From NCBI RefSeq assembly GCF_000013025.1, contig NC_008358.1, positions 3,348,001 through 3,412,000 of the forward strand: a stretch of 64,000 nt of DNA, written 5' to 3'. The notes under the pieces are model-generated. The model saw nothing but the letters and a program-made list of their open reading frames with translations, ran no database searches and was not told the DNA's origin. This stretch comes from Hyphomonas neptunium ATCC 15444 (GTDB lineage: Bacteria > Pseudomonadota > Alphaproteobacteria > Caulobacterales > Hyphomonadaceae). A program made the translations under genes and the position numbers. This document shows, in pieces, positions 36,217-45,818 of this stretch (its first letter is position 1; each line of letters opens with the position of its first letter).

Positions 36217-36233
36217 GAGGCGTCACTTTGGCG

Positions 36234-36806
36234 TTAATCATGAGACATTCGGCCACCAAGGGCGGTCAATGCCGCGCCAAGCAACGACAATTCCCGGTCA
36301 ATCAGAGACAAAAACAGGACAAATCGGGACACTTCGAACGCCGGATGGACCAGCAGCAGATGCCGGATGACATCCACAGCCGCCAAAGCCATCGCATGCG
36401 GCGCGGCCGGAACATCAAAGCCGAGCCCATGCACCGCCGCATTGCGCAGGGCCGTAAGCGCCTCAAGTGCCCGCACCTGGCTGCCGGTCAGATCCAGACG
36501 CTCGGGCGGGTTGAGATGTTCCGGTGACCGCGCCCGCCGGAGCAGCAGCGTGACCGGCGCAATCCGGTTGGGTTGGGAGGGATTTGCCACATCTTCCAGC
36601 CGGGCGGTCGCATACCCCGAGAGCGCAGCGACGAGCGCGGCCTGAAGCGCGCTGACAAGACCAAGCGCCACCCAACGCCAACGCCCCGGCTCCTCATCAG
36701 TGGCCACAAGTTCCCGGCGCGCCAGCTTCAGCGCCTCAAGGGCGGCTTCGAGCGCGTCGCCGATACGGGTTTCCGGGTCGGGGCTGAACTGGCGGTCGGT
36801 ATCCAT
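36234..36806 (-). CDS. HEPN-like helical protein of unknown function
   Basis: A 190-residue, mostly helical protein. GRWRWVALGLVSALQAALVAALSGY (about 41-65) is followed by EALTALRNAAVHGLGF, where Arg121 and His126 form the RX4H motif seen in HEPN-domain RNases and helical partners. I recall the combination of an ALQ-rich helix with LRN...H from HEPN-type proteins, but this is not a computed match. Start at the ATG with AGGA well placed. It sits just upstream of envC, 17 bases, and probably shares its transcript. No nucleotidyltransferase or toxin partner is adjacent. Confidence 0.6.
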   Translation of the reverse strand: MDTDRQFSPDPETRIGDALEAALEALKLARRELVATDEEPGRWRWVALGLVSALQAALVAALSGYATARLEDVANPSQPNRIAPVTLLLRRARSPEHLNPPERLDLTGSQVRALEALTALRNAAVHGLGFDVPAAPHAMALAAVDVIRHLLLVHPAFEVSRFVLFLSLIDRELSLLGAALTALGGRMSHD

Positions 36807-36864
36807 GCTGCGTCCTGAGTTGCAGGCCGGCGTGCCGCGATCAAGCACCTTCGCCAAACTGACA

Positions 36865-36891
36865 GCCCCCTGACAGCTGGTGTCAGGGGGC
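36865..36891. promoter_or_regulatory. 11-bp perfect inverted repeat between the HEPN-like and PepSY genes
   Basis: GCCCCCTGACA (36865-36875) and TGTCAGGGGGC (36881-36891) with a 5-base spacer. It lies in the divergent gap, about 84 bases before the first PepSY gene. It may be an operator or a strong hairpin in the leader. Confidence 0.6.
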
Positions 36892-36974
36892 GCTCAGGGC
36901 CCGTCAGGCAAAAGCACACTCAGTTCCCCGCAAGAGCAACTCATAACCTGCCAACCCCTGAAGGACTGACGACA

Positions 36975-37286
36975 ATGAAAACCCTGATGACCGCCTCCCT
37001 GGCCCTGCTGATGATCGCCACCCCTGCCCCGCTGGCCCTGGCTGATGATGATGACGGCGCCCGCCGCACCTCCGGCAGCGAGCGCGCCTACACCCTCACC
37101 CGCGCGGATGCCGTAGGCATTGCCCGCGCCGAGGGCATGACCCGCGTGAAGGAAGTGGAACGTGATGACGGCAAATGGGAGCTGGAAGGCTGCACCCGCG
37201 ATGGCCGCGAAATCGAGATCGACATCCATGGCGCCTCCGGCGCGATCCTGGAACTTGAAGTCGATGAAGACGACGATGATTGCTGA
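36975..37286 (+). CDS. PepSY-domain secreted mini-protein (first copy)
   Basis: A 103-residue exported protein: signal peptide to about residue 23 (LALADDD), then one PepSY unit with LTRADAVGIARAEGMTRVKEVERDDGKWELEG and DGREIEIDIHG...ILELE, and a very acidic C-terminus (DEDDDDC). PepSY units are thought to inhibit proteases or sense envelope state; role here unknown. A near-twin gene follows 119 bases downstream with matching layout, so a tandem duplication is likely. Confidence 0.9.
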   Translation: MKTLMTASLALLMIATPAPLALADDDDGARRTSGSERAYTLTRADAVGIARAEGMTRVKEVERDDGKWELEGCTRDGREIEIDIHGASGAILELEVDEDDDDC

Positions 37287-37312
37287 GGGGTTGCCTCTCC
37301 CTCAGTGACTGG

Positions 37313-37352
37313 CCGGGCGGATATGAACCCTCCCCTGTGCATATCCGCCCGG
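37313..37352. repeat. 13-bp perfect hairpin between the two PepSY genes
   Basis: CCGGGCGGATATG (37313-37325) and CATATCCGCCCGG (37340-37352) around a 14-base loop. No U-tract follows, so it could be an attenuator, an RNA-stability element or a protein site separating the paralogues. Confidence 0.7.
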
Positions 37353-37405
37353 AACCCCTGTCTTCTCAAGGCGTTATAACAACAAATCCCAGCAAGGAGT
37401 TTCCC

Positions 37406-37702
37406 ATGAAACGCATTTCTGCCGCCCTTATCGCCATTGCCCTCGCCGCCCCGGCCCCGCTGGCTCTCGCCCAAGGCACGACAGGCGACCTTCTCACCCG
37501 CGAGCAGGCGCTCGAAATTGCCAGCAAGCAGGGCATGACCCATGTTCTGGAAGCCGAACTCGATGATGGCGAATGGGAAATTGAAGGCTGCAGCGCCGAT
37601 GGCCGTGAGCTGGACATTGACCTGCACAGCCGCACCGGCGACATCCTGAAATACGACCTCGACCGCGACACGGATGAAGACTGCGCATCTGTAGCGCAAT
37701 AA
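37406..37702 (+). CDS. PepSY-domain secreted mini-protein (second copy)
   Basis: A 98-residue paralogue of the preceding gene: signal peptide cleaved near ALAQ (about residue 22), then LLTREQALEIASKQGMTHVLEAELDDGEWEIEG and DGRELDIDLHSRTGDILKYDLD. Both copies keep a cysteine just after the EG turn and one near the C-terminus. The start is the ATG after AAGGAG. A strong terminator closes the pair. Confidence 0.9.
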   Translation: MKRISAALIAIALAAPAPLALAQGTTGDLLTREQALEIASKQGMTHVLEAELDDGEWEIEGCSADGRELDIDLHSRTGDILKYDLDRDTDEDCASVAQ

Positions 37703-37726
37703 TCCGGGCAGCGCGCCCTAACTGAG

Positions 37727-37760
37727 AAAGCGCGGGGAGATCTCTTCCCCGCGCTTTTTT
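37727..37760. terminator. Rho-independent terminator after the PepSY pair
   Basis: AAAGCGCGGGGA (37727-37738) and TCCCCGCGCTTT (37746-37757) form a 12-bp stem followed by T. It is also usable by the convergent gene on the other side. Confidence 0.92.
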
Positions 37761-37811
37761 GCTCGGCCTTTTGCGCGCCCGCGATTAATCCATGGCCACC
37801 TTGCCCCTAGC

Positions 37812-38441
37812 CTATTCCTGGAGATTTCTCGCCGGGCCGGCGATGATCACGTCAAGCTGCATCGGCACGCGCATGTCTGCGGGCAGAGCATCGGACATGC
37901 CGGTGATAGAGTAGGCGTCTTCCATAGGGGAGAGTTTGAATTCGGCGCGCGGGTTCTGGTACATACCGCGCATCTCTGTCAGCTCCGGCTTCATGATATA
38001 GCTGGTGCCCCGGCTGGTTTGCCGGTCGGCCTTGAACCGCTCATCCGCCGTCACGCAGGCTTCCAGCGTCTGGGAGAGGCGACCCATCGCCTGGAGCTGC
38101 GCGATATGGCTATCAAATGACAGCGTCCCCTCTGCATCTGGCTTCTCGGCAATCCGGCAGACATAGCGGGGCGCGCCGTAATCGCTTTGATCGGGCTTCC
38201 AGATGTCGTCTTCGACCCAGCAGACATCAAACCCCGAAAAGGCCTGCTCCGCAGGCACCGTGTCGCCGGTTTCGCGCAGATCCCAGACAGACCGGAAGGC
38301 GACGATCTCTTCAAATCCGCGGCCGGTTTCAGCCTGTGTCACAAGCGAGGAGAAAAGATCGCAATCGGCTGCCGCCGGAAGAACAGCCCCTGCGCTCATG
38401 CACACCAGGACCACCGCTGCTTTTCTGATCCGCCGTGTCAT
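37812..38441 (-). CDS. Secreted hypothetical protein
   Basis: A 209-residue exported protein with a signal peptide ending at AAADC (about residue 26) and four to five cysteines in the mature part, consistent with disulfides. No family recognised. GGAGG is properly spaced before the ATG. Monocistronic, between a convergent terminator and the GNAT gene. Confidence 0.7.
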   Translation of the reverse strand: MTRRIRKAAVVLVCMSAGAVLPAAADCDLFSSLVTQAETGRGFEEIVAFRSVWDLRETGDTVPAEQAFSGFDVCWVEDDIWKPDQSDYGAPRYVCRIAEKPDAEGTLSFDSHIAQLQAMGRLSQTLEACVTADERFKADRQTSRGTSYIMKPELTEMRGMYQNPRAEFKLSPMEDAYSITGMSDALPADMRVPMQLDVIIAGPARNLQE

Positions 38442-38511
38442 GATGCCTCCTGTGCTGACGCGGGCAGCCTATAGCCGGAAGGCCGTACCCGCACACCCCT
38501 GAAATGGGGTG

Positions 38512-39051
38512 TCAGCGGCGGCGCCGGGCGCGCCAGTCTTCCGCAGTCTGACCATAAATGTCCCAGACCACATCCTTGAAAGGGGGCGGCGCCGGCGAGA
38601 CGCGCAGTTTGCGGGAGCCCAGACGTTCGGCGACCTTGATCGAGGGGGCGTTCTCCGCCTCGATGCAATGAATGATTTCGCTCCAGCCGAGTATATCCAC
38701 GGCATAATCCATCGCCGCTGATGCGCCCTCGGTCGCGTAGCCCCTGCCCCAGGCGGATTTCAGAAACCCCCAGCCGACCTCCGTGCCCGGCCAGCCTTCC
38801 GGCTGCCAGGGACCAAGCCGGCCAATCCAGTTGCCACTTTCCTTCTCGATAACCGAGAACATGGAAAACCCCCGGATTGCCCAGGCGCCGGTGACCGTGC
38901 AGAGCGCGCGCCAGACGCTTTCCGGCGGCTGTACCCCGCCAATGAAACGGGCCGCTTCCGGGTCTGCAGCGAGGGCACAGAATCCGGCGAAGTCCTCCGC
39001 TTGCGGAGGGCGCAGGATCAAACGCTGGGTTTCAATGACAGGCCCTCGCAT
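38512..39051 (-). CDS. GNAT acetyltransferase (RimJ/RimL type)
   Basis: A 179-residue acetyltransferase of the Acetyltransf_3 group: TQRLILRPPQAEDF at the N-terminus, EVGWGFLKSAWGRGYATEGA as the acetyl-CoA binding loop (about 110-129), and NAPSIKVAERLGSRK near the C-terminus. Members acetylate protein N-termini or small amines. Substrate unknown. Confidence 0.9.
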   Translation of the reverse strand: MRGPVIETQRLILRPPQAEDFAGFCALAADPEAARFIGGVQPPESVWRALCTVTGAWAIRGFSMFSVIEKESGNWIGRLGPWQPEGWPGTEVGWGFLKSAWGRGYATEGASAAMDYAVDILGWSEIIHCIEAENAPSIKVAERLGSRKLRVSPAPPPFKDVVWDIYGQTAEDWRARRRR

Positions 39052-39064
39052 TACCGCCCCCGCA

Positions 39065-39520
39065 TTACTGGCCGACTGAAGCGCAGCGGACCTGCTCGCG
39101 CGAGACCGGATGCAGAATGCGCGCGCCGTAGTGTTTGTCTGTCATCGAGATGCAGAGTTCTGTCAAAGGCGCGCCGGGGTCCGTTTTGAGCACCAGCGTG
39201 AACCCAGCATCCTTGAGATCTTCATTTCCGACCGCATCGACAACATCGGGCCGCTCAAAGCGGGAAACACTGGCGACGGACACGGCCGTGTCGGCATAGA
39301 CTTTCAGATCCTGCTGCTTTGTTTCCGGGGTGAACATGTGCCAGCCGCTAATCGTGACTGTGCCGGAGGAAGCGTCATAATCCACGCTATCAACGCTACC
39401 GCCGATTTCATGGCCGGGTCCAGGGGGGTCAGATTGCAGGGAGGCCGTCAACGCCGACGGATCACCTGCCGAACAGGCGGCCAGCCCGGCACAGGCAATT
39501 GAAATCAGGAATGTTCGCAT
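39065..39520 (-). CDS. Small lipoprotein of unknown function
   Basis: A 151-residue protein with lipobox GLAAC (Cys16). The mature part looks like a beta-rich domain (GTVTISGWHMF and DLKVYADTAVSVASVSRF). No family recognised. The start at MRTFLISIAC was chosen because it gives a proper lipoprotein signal; the longer frame places the signal internally. It lies about 90 bases downstream of the monooxygenase-like gene. Confidence 0.68.
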   Translation of the reverse strand: MRTFLISIACAGLAACSAGDPSALTASLQSDPPGPGHEIGGSVDSVDYDASSGTVTISGWHMFTPETKQQDLKVYADTAVSVASVSRFERPDVVDAVGNEDLKDAGFTLVLKTDPGAPLTELCISMTDKHYGARILHPVSREQVRCASVGQ

Positions 39521-39609
39521 CAGGAGTTTCGCCTCTTTCCAATCTGGGAGGCGCACCTCTAGCCCAACCCGGCGTCTGCCGGGAAGCACCCAGCTGGATG
39601 AAGCTTTCG

Positions 39610-39912
39610 TCACACTTTGCGGCTGAGGCTGACTTCGTGCGCATGGAGGTTGCGCTCAACCACCGTCACGGCCGCGAGCGCCGCGCGCCAGGGAAGCATG
39701 TGGGCTTGCGCGAAGTGGGCTTCCAGCGCCGGCCAGCTTTCCCAGCGCTCAAGCACGCGCATCAGGCACGGGTCAGCGACATCCATGGCGTAGGTATATT
39801 CAAGGCAGCCAGGCTCGGCCCGGCTTGCGCTCATCTGGGCGAAGGCAGCGTCGCGGACGCGGGCAAAATCGCCCGCATCCGCAAATTTGACATAGCCTTC
39901 AACGATGATCAT
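39610..39912 (-). CDS. Antibiotic biosynthesis monooxygenase (ABM) domain protein
   Basis: A 100-residue ferredoxin-like ABM protein: MIIVEGYVKF, SRAEPGCLEYTYAMDVADP and RVLERWESWPALEAHFAQAHM fit the YgiN-like putative quinol monooxygenase group, which works without cofactors as dimers. Located 8 bases after mdh on the same strand, so probably on the mdh transcript. Confidence 0.85.
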   Translation of the reverse strand: MIIVEGYVKFADAGDFARVRDAAFAQMSASRAEPGCLEYTYAMDVADPCLMRVLERWESWPALEAHFAQAHMLPWRAALAAVTVVERNLHAHEVSLSRKV

Positions 39913-39920
39913 CGCCTGGC

Positions 39921-41803
<1,883 letters not shown>

Positions 41804-41829
41804 GTTTTTCAAGTCCTTTCCTGTGAACC

Positions 41830-41848
41830 CGGCAACCCGAAGGTGCCG
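41830..41848 (-). ncRNA. Candidate ybhL leader hairpin
   Basis: On the minus strand, CGGCACC-TTCG-GGTTGCCG forms a tetraloop hairpin (one bulge) ending about 27 bases before the start of the YbhL-like gene. A ybhL leader RNA motif has been described upstream of this gene family in alphaproteobacteria. The match is by position and general form only. Confidence 0.35.
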
Positions 41849-41889
41849 TTCTTTATCGAATATGGGCATATCGCCGGCGTTCTGCAACA

Positions 41890-42181
41890 AAAACCGGGGT
41901 CGTGCGTTTAGATCAGCAGTCTCGCCTGGATGTGAACATTCGCGCGCGATCGCCTCGGGGTCTCACAAATCAAGTATATAGTTTAGTTTTACTCGGCGCA
42001 TTCAAATATTATGTGATTAGTTTTGTGTTTTTATTTGAATGCCTCAATCCAGCCAGATTCTGTCCAAATGTAGCCCCGTGAGCCTTTTAAGTAACATTGA
42101 CTCGGCACGGGTGAGGGATAAACCTCTCCGTGTGGAGAGCCTCCATCAGGAGGCGGTCCATTAAATGAGAAGGGGAAACTC
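41890..42181. promoter_or_regulatory. AT-rich gap with inverted repeat and leader hairpins upstream of the DUF2853 gene
   Basis: The stretch 41960-42060 is far more AT-rich than its surroundings. It holds GCATTCAAATA (41998-42008) and TATTTGAATGC (42032-42042), a perfect 11-bp inverted repeat with a 23-base spacer. TTGACT at 42097-42102 with TAAACC 16 bases later is a weak promoter candidate. Just before the gene, CTCTCC-GTGT-GGAGAG (42124-42139) and CCTCC-ATCA-GGAGG (42140-42153) are two tandem hairpins. Confidence 0.6.
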
Positions 42182-42514
42182 ATGGCTGATGCTTCTGCTT
42201 ATGCTGATAACATCAAGAAATACACTAAAGGATATAACCAGGCTGCTGCCGAGAAAATCGTCGGCCACCTCGGGATTGCGCTGCGCAACAAGGACAGCGC
42301 GATTGTCGCCTGCACGGATGCGGGCGAACTTGACCGGGTGCGGGAAAAATGGTGCCGCGGCAAGCTGGCTCTGGCGCAGAAGCAACAGGAACTCGACGCC
42401 GCTATTCAGGCTGTCTGTGACCAGATGAAGGCCGAAGGGGGCCAGAAATCGCGCGTTACATTCTACTACCTTCTGGCGGAACACTTTGGCCGCCTGGATG
42501 CCCTCGCGGGTTGA
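42182..42514 (+). CDS. DUF2853 family protein
   Basis: A 110-residue helical soluble protein. Residues 40-60 (DSAIVACTDAGELDRVREKW) and the C-terminal half (VTFYYLLAEHFGRL) match the DUF2853 pattern; function is not known. GAAGGGG lies before the ATG. The gene has an unusual AT-rich upstream region with two leader hairpins, suggesting special control of expression. Confidence 0.82.
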   Translation: MADASAYADNIKKYTKGYNQAAAEKIVGHLGIALRNKDSAIVACTDAGELDRVREKWCRGKLALAQKQQELDAAIQAVCDQMKAEGGQKSRVTFYYLLAEHFGRLDALAG

Positions 42515-42586
42515 AGCCGCGCTGGAAAGCCAGACTGAAGATCAGAGTGGCTTTTCATCGGATTAAGTGTGTGGTGAACAGGCGGT

Positions 42587-43147
42587 ATGTTCCGCCTGTT
42601 TGCTGCGCTCCCGATTCCGCCTGAAGTCTCGGCTCCCTTGCGGAAGCTGCAGAAAGATCTGCCCGGCGCCAGCTGGCGGCCGGAAGAAAACTTCCATGTC
42701 ACCCTCTGCTTCTATGGTGAGCTTACCGGCAATCAGGCCCGCGATCTGGACGAGCTGCTGGACGAGATTGAAGCCGATGCGTTCGATCTGAGGGTCGAGG
42801 GCATGGGCTGGTTCGGCCGGCGCGAGCCGAACGCCGTCTGGGCACGGATTGGCGAATGCGATGCGCTACGCGCCCTCGCCAGCCAGTGTGAGCGCGCCGC
42901 AAGACGCCTCGGCCTCCCGCTGGAGAAACACCCCTTCACCCCGCATATTACGTTGGCCTACCTGCACGCCACGCCCCTAGAGGCCGCTCAGGAATGGGTT
43001 CACACTCACCAGTCTCATCGCAGCGAGCCCTTCCGCGCGCGCCTCTTCCACCTCTATGCAAGCCGCCCCCGCCGCGGCGGCGGCCCCTCCCGCTACGAGC
43101 CAATGGCCGACTATCCACTGCGAGACCTGCTGGCAGGATTTGACTGA
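42587..43147 (+). CDS. thpR: RNA 2',3'-cyclic phosphodiesterase
   Basis: A 186-residue 2H phosphoesterase (ThpR/LigT family) opening 2',3'-cyclic phosphates on RNA. Both HxTx motifs are present: His37-Val-Thr-Leu and His120-Ile-Thr-Leu. MFRLFAALPIPPEV at the start and LYASRP near the end are typical. The ATG lies in the loop of a small GC hairpin (AGGCGG at 42580-42585, CCGCCT at 42592-42597), and only a weak ribosome site is seen. Confidence 0.93.
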   Translation: MFRLFAALPIPPEVSAPLRKLQKDLPGASWRPEENFHVTLCFYGELTGNQARDLDELLDEIEADAFDLRVEGMGWFGRREPNAVWARIGECDALRALASQCERAARRLGLPLEKHPFTPHITLAYLHATPLEAAQEWVHTHQSHRSEPFRARLFHLYASRPRRGGGPSRYEPMADYPLRDLLAGFD

Positions 43148-43162
43148 TCTGAAACGTCTGAC

Positions 43163-43246
43163 TGGTGCCCCTGGCCGGACTCGAACCAGCACTCCTTGCG
43201 GAAGCGGATTTTGAATCCGCCGCGTCTACCATTCCACCACAGGGGC
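43163..43246 (-). tRNA. tRNA-Leu(CAA)
   Basis: On the minus strand a full cloverleaf begins GCCCCTGTGGTGGAATGG. The acceptor stem GCCCCTG pairs with CAGGGGC, the anticodon stem is GCGGA/TCCGC with loop TTCAAAA (anticodon CAA), there is a variable arm, and the T-arm contains GGTTCGAGTCC. CCA is encoded (ACCA at the 3' end). It reads UUG codons. Confidence 0.96.
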
Positions 43247-43322
43247 TCCCGTGCAGGACGGGCAAACTCCTGCCGCAGAGGGAAGTGATATGTCAATCTC
43301 TCTGCTATAGTCTGAGGCTATT

Positions 43323-43955
43323 ATGACCACACCCATGACCGCCACGCCCGAGCGCACATTGCTGCAGACGATCGAACTTCTGGCGGAGGCTGCGCCGGAA
43401 GAAGGCTTCTCCCTGCGCGAAATCTTTGACCGGCTGGACGAGAGCGCTTTTGGCGCGGGCCTCTTTCTGCTGGCCCTGCCCTGCTGCATTCCGTTTCTGT
43501 ATGGCGTGCCGCAGGTGGTGGCGTTGCCGATGCTGGCGCTGGCTTTCCAAATGGTGATCGGGCGTGAAGAACCCTGGTTGCCTGCCAAACTTGCCGCCCG
43601 GAAAATCGACCGGAAGGGCTTGACCCAGATGGCCCAGGGCGGGCGCAAATGGTTTGGCTGGATCGAGGCGATCATCCGCCCGCGCCTGAGCTTCATCACC
43701 GGGCGCAATTCAGAACGGGTCATCGGGCTGTTCCTGTTCATCTTCAGCGCCTCGATCCTGGTTCCCCTGCCAATGACCAACACCGTGCCGGGCATGGCCG
43801 TGGCGATTACGGCTTTTGGCCTGATGCAAAAGGATGGTCTGGCTGTGATGGGCGGCATTGTGCTGGGCACATTCTGGGTTGGCGCGCTGATCACCGGAGC
43901 GTTCCTCGGCCTCAACATCATCACGCAGATTTCAACCGCCCTGCTGGGCTCGTGA
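43323..43955 (+). CDS. ExoD-family membrane protein (second copy)
   Basis: A 210-residue ExoD protein. GLFLLALPCCIPFLYGVPQVVALPML-type helices (about 48-75), GREEPWLP (about 80-87) and RPRLSFIT occupy the same positions as in the copy at 25.6 kb, where GFRHPWLP and KPRLTFLT are found. Followed by dsbB after about 50 bases. No biochemical role is known for the family. Confidence 0.85.
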   Translation: MTTPMTATPERTLLQTIELLAEAAPEEGFSLREIFDRLDESAFGAGLFLLALPCCIPFLYGVPQVVALPMLALAFQMVIGREEPWLPAKLAARKIDRKGLTQMAQGGRKWFGWIEAIIRPRLSFITGRNSERVIGLFLFIFSASILVPLPMTNTVPGMAVAITAFGLMQKDGLAVMGGIVLGTFWVGALITGAFLGLNIITQISTALLGS

Positions 43956-44004
43956 CACGCCGCCGCATTGCGTTGTGAGGGGTTTCCCCCCGAAGCTCCA
44001 ATTC

Positions 44005-44523
44005 ATGCAGCTGCTTACGACTGCCCTGACCGGATGGCGCTGGCCCGCCTTAGCCCTTGCTGCTTCAGCCCTCATGCTGGCGGCGGCCCATGCGTTCGAA
44101 TCCATTGGCGGTCTGCCGCCCTGCCCGCTCTGTCTGCGGCAGCGGGAGGTCTATTGGGCGTTGATCGCGATGACCCTGACAGGCCTGGCCTGGTGGCGCT
44201 TCATGCCCAAGCGCCGCTTCCTGGTGGCGCTGAATGTGCTGATCGGCCTCGTTTTCATCGTCGGCGTGATCGTGGCGGGCTATCATGCGGGGGTGGAGTG
44301 GGAGATTTTTCCGCCCCCATCTGGCTGCTCTGCCGGCCCGCCGGTTGATCCCTTTGCCGTGGGCGATCTCAGCCAGGCATTCGAACTGCCGGCCTGCAAC
44401 GAGGCCCCGTTTTACATCCTCGGCCTCTCGATGGCCGGATGGAACGGCGTGATTTCAGCCATCCTCGCCGCGATCAGCTTTGCGGCCGCCGCCATTACGT
44501 TCCGCAGCTATCGCCCCGCCTGA
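44005..44523 (+). CDS. dsbB: Disulfide bond formation protein B
   Basis: A 172-residue inner-membrane protein with four helices that reoxidises DsbA and passes electrons to quinone. The first periplasmic loop has the CPLC pair (Cys40, Cys43) in LPPCPLCLRQREVY; the second loop has cysteines in PSGCSAG and LPACNEAPF. No dsbA is seen nearby. The start was put at the ATG of MQLLTTALT; an upstream GTG adds ten residues. Confidence 0.9.
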   Translation: MQLLTTALTGWRWPALALAASALMLAAAHAFESIGGLPPCPLCLRQREVYWALIAMTLTGLAWWRFMPKRRFLVALNVLIGLVFIVGVIVAGYHAGVEWEIFPPPSGCSAGPPVDPFAVGDLSQAFELPACNEAPFYILGLSMAGWNGVISAILAAISFAAAAITFRSYRPA

Positions 44524-44542
44524 ACTTGACTGCGTATGCAGA

Positions 44543-45706
44543 TCAGAGCCCCAGCACCTTGCGGGCAATGATGGTTTTCTGGATTTCATTCGTCCCGCCA
44601 TAGATCGACTGGGCGCGCCCGGCAAAATACGTCGCTACATCACGCGGCGTGGTGCCGGAAGATGGCCCGCGATGGCCTACATGCGGCCCCGCAGCGTCCA
44701 GAAACAGCTCGGTGATCTGCTGGTGGGTTTCGGTGGCAAGGATTTTCACCGTGGAGGCCGCATCCCCTGGCGTGCCGCCCGCAGCAACGGCAGAAAGAAT
44801 GCGGAAAACCGTCATCTCAAGCCCGTCCACAGCAATCTCGGCCTCGGCAAGGCGCATGGCAAATCCCGGATCATCGATCAGCCGCTCGTTGGTTCCGGGC
44901 GACCCTGCCGTGGCCAGCGCGCGCACATAGCGCAGCATCGCGCGCTTGCCGCCGATACGCGCGTAAGAGGTGCGCTCAAAGCCGAGGAGATACTGGGAAT
45001 AGGTCCAGCCCTTCCCTTCCTCGCCGATGCGGTTGTCCTCAGGCACCTTCACATTGTCGAACAGGACTTCATTGAGCACATGCGCGCCATCAATCGTCAC
45101 GATCGGCTTCACGGTCAGGCCGGGTGCGCCCATCGGGCAGCAGATGAAGGAGATGCCTTCCTGTTTCTTCTCGCGGCGGCTGGTGCGCGCCAGCAGGAAA
45201 ATCCAGTCGGCATGCTGGGCGGCGGACGTCCAGATCTTGTGGCCGTTGAGGGTATAGGTTCCGTCTTTCAGCTCGGCTGAAAACTCCAGGCTGGCGAGGT
45301 CAGAGCCTGCGCCGGGTTCCGAATACCCTTGCGCCCAGCCATTGGAGCCATCGCGGATGCCTGGCAGCCAGCGCTGTTTTTGCGCCTCTGAGCCGAATGT
45401 GTAGATCACCGGGCCGACATAGACGACGCCCATCGGCGTAACGGTCGGTACGCCGGCGCGCTCCAGCTCCTCATCGAAAACATACTGCTCCTCGATGCTC
45501 CAGCCGGGACCGCCATGCTCCTTTGGCCAGGCCGACGCTAGCCAGCCTTTGGCGCCCAGCGCCATTTCGGAACGGCGCACGTCCGCCGTGGCCAGAGGCT
45601 GGCCAGCCTTGTATTTCTCGATGATGTCCTTGGGAAACTGCGTTTCAAACCAATGGCGGACCTCCCGGCGGAAATCCTCGACATGCGCGCTGAACTTCAG
45701 GTCCAA
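44543..45706 (-). CDS. Acyl-CoA dehydrogenase
   Basis: A 387-residue FAD enzyme oxidising acyl-CoA to enoyl-CoA. It shows QGYSEPGAGSDLASL (FAD/substrate region, about 125-139), NGHKIWTSAAQ, and the C-terminal IYGGTNEIQKTIIARKVLGL. The family contains fatty-acyl, branched-chain and steroid-type members; this one resembles the long-chain/steroid-pathway group that works as heterodimers, though the partner is not here. The best start is a TTG, since GGGGAGG lies exactly six bases before it; no ATG is well placed. Confidence 0.9.
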   Translation of the reverse strand: MDLKFSAHVEDFRREVRHWFETQFPKDIIEKYKAGQPLATADVRRSEMALGAKGWLASAWPKEHGGPGWSIEEQYVFDEELERAGVPTVTPMGVVYVGPVIYTFGSEAQKQRWLPGIRDGSNGWAQGYSEPGAGSDLASLEFSAELKDGTYTLNGHKIWTSAAQHADWIFLLARTSRREKKQEGISFICCPMGAPGLTVKPIVTIDGAHVLNEVLFDNVKVPEDNRIGEEGKGWTYSQYLLGFERTSYARIGGKRAMLRYVRALATAGSPGTNERLIDDPGFAMRLAEAEIAVDGLEMTVFRILSAVAAGGTPGDAASTVKILATETHQQITELFLDAAGPHVGHRGPSSGTTPRDVATYFAGRAQSIYGGTNEIQKTIIARKVLGL

Positions 45707-45744
45707 AACGATCCTCCCCAAGCATTCAGGCGTGCTCTGCCTGT

Positions 45745-45793
45745 TCCCAGAAAAGAATGAGGGCAGGGCGCCATCTGGCAAGCCCTGCCCTCG
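45745..45793 (-). terminator. Rho-independent terminator of the DUF885 lipoprotein gene
   Basis: GAGGGCAGGGC (45760-45770) and GCCCTGCCCTC (45783-45793) form an 11-bp perfect stem; on the minus strand it is followed by ATTCTTTTCT. It isolates the acyl-CoA dehydrogenase gene from its upstream neighbour. Confidence 0.8.
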
Positions 45794-45818
45794 CGTTCAG
45801 TCCAGCAGCTTGGGCAGA

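Noticed and set aside
36234-36806. Toxin-antitoxin or defence system around the HEPN-like gene
   Set aside because: No nucleotidyltransferase, antitoxin or nuclease partner is adjacent; neighbours are cell-wall and PepSY genes.
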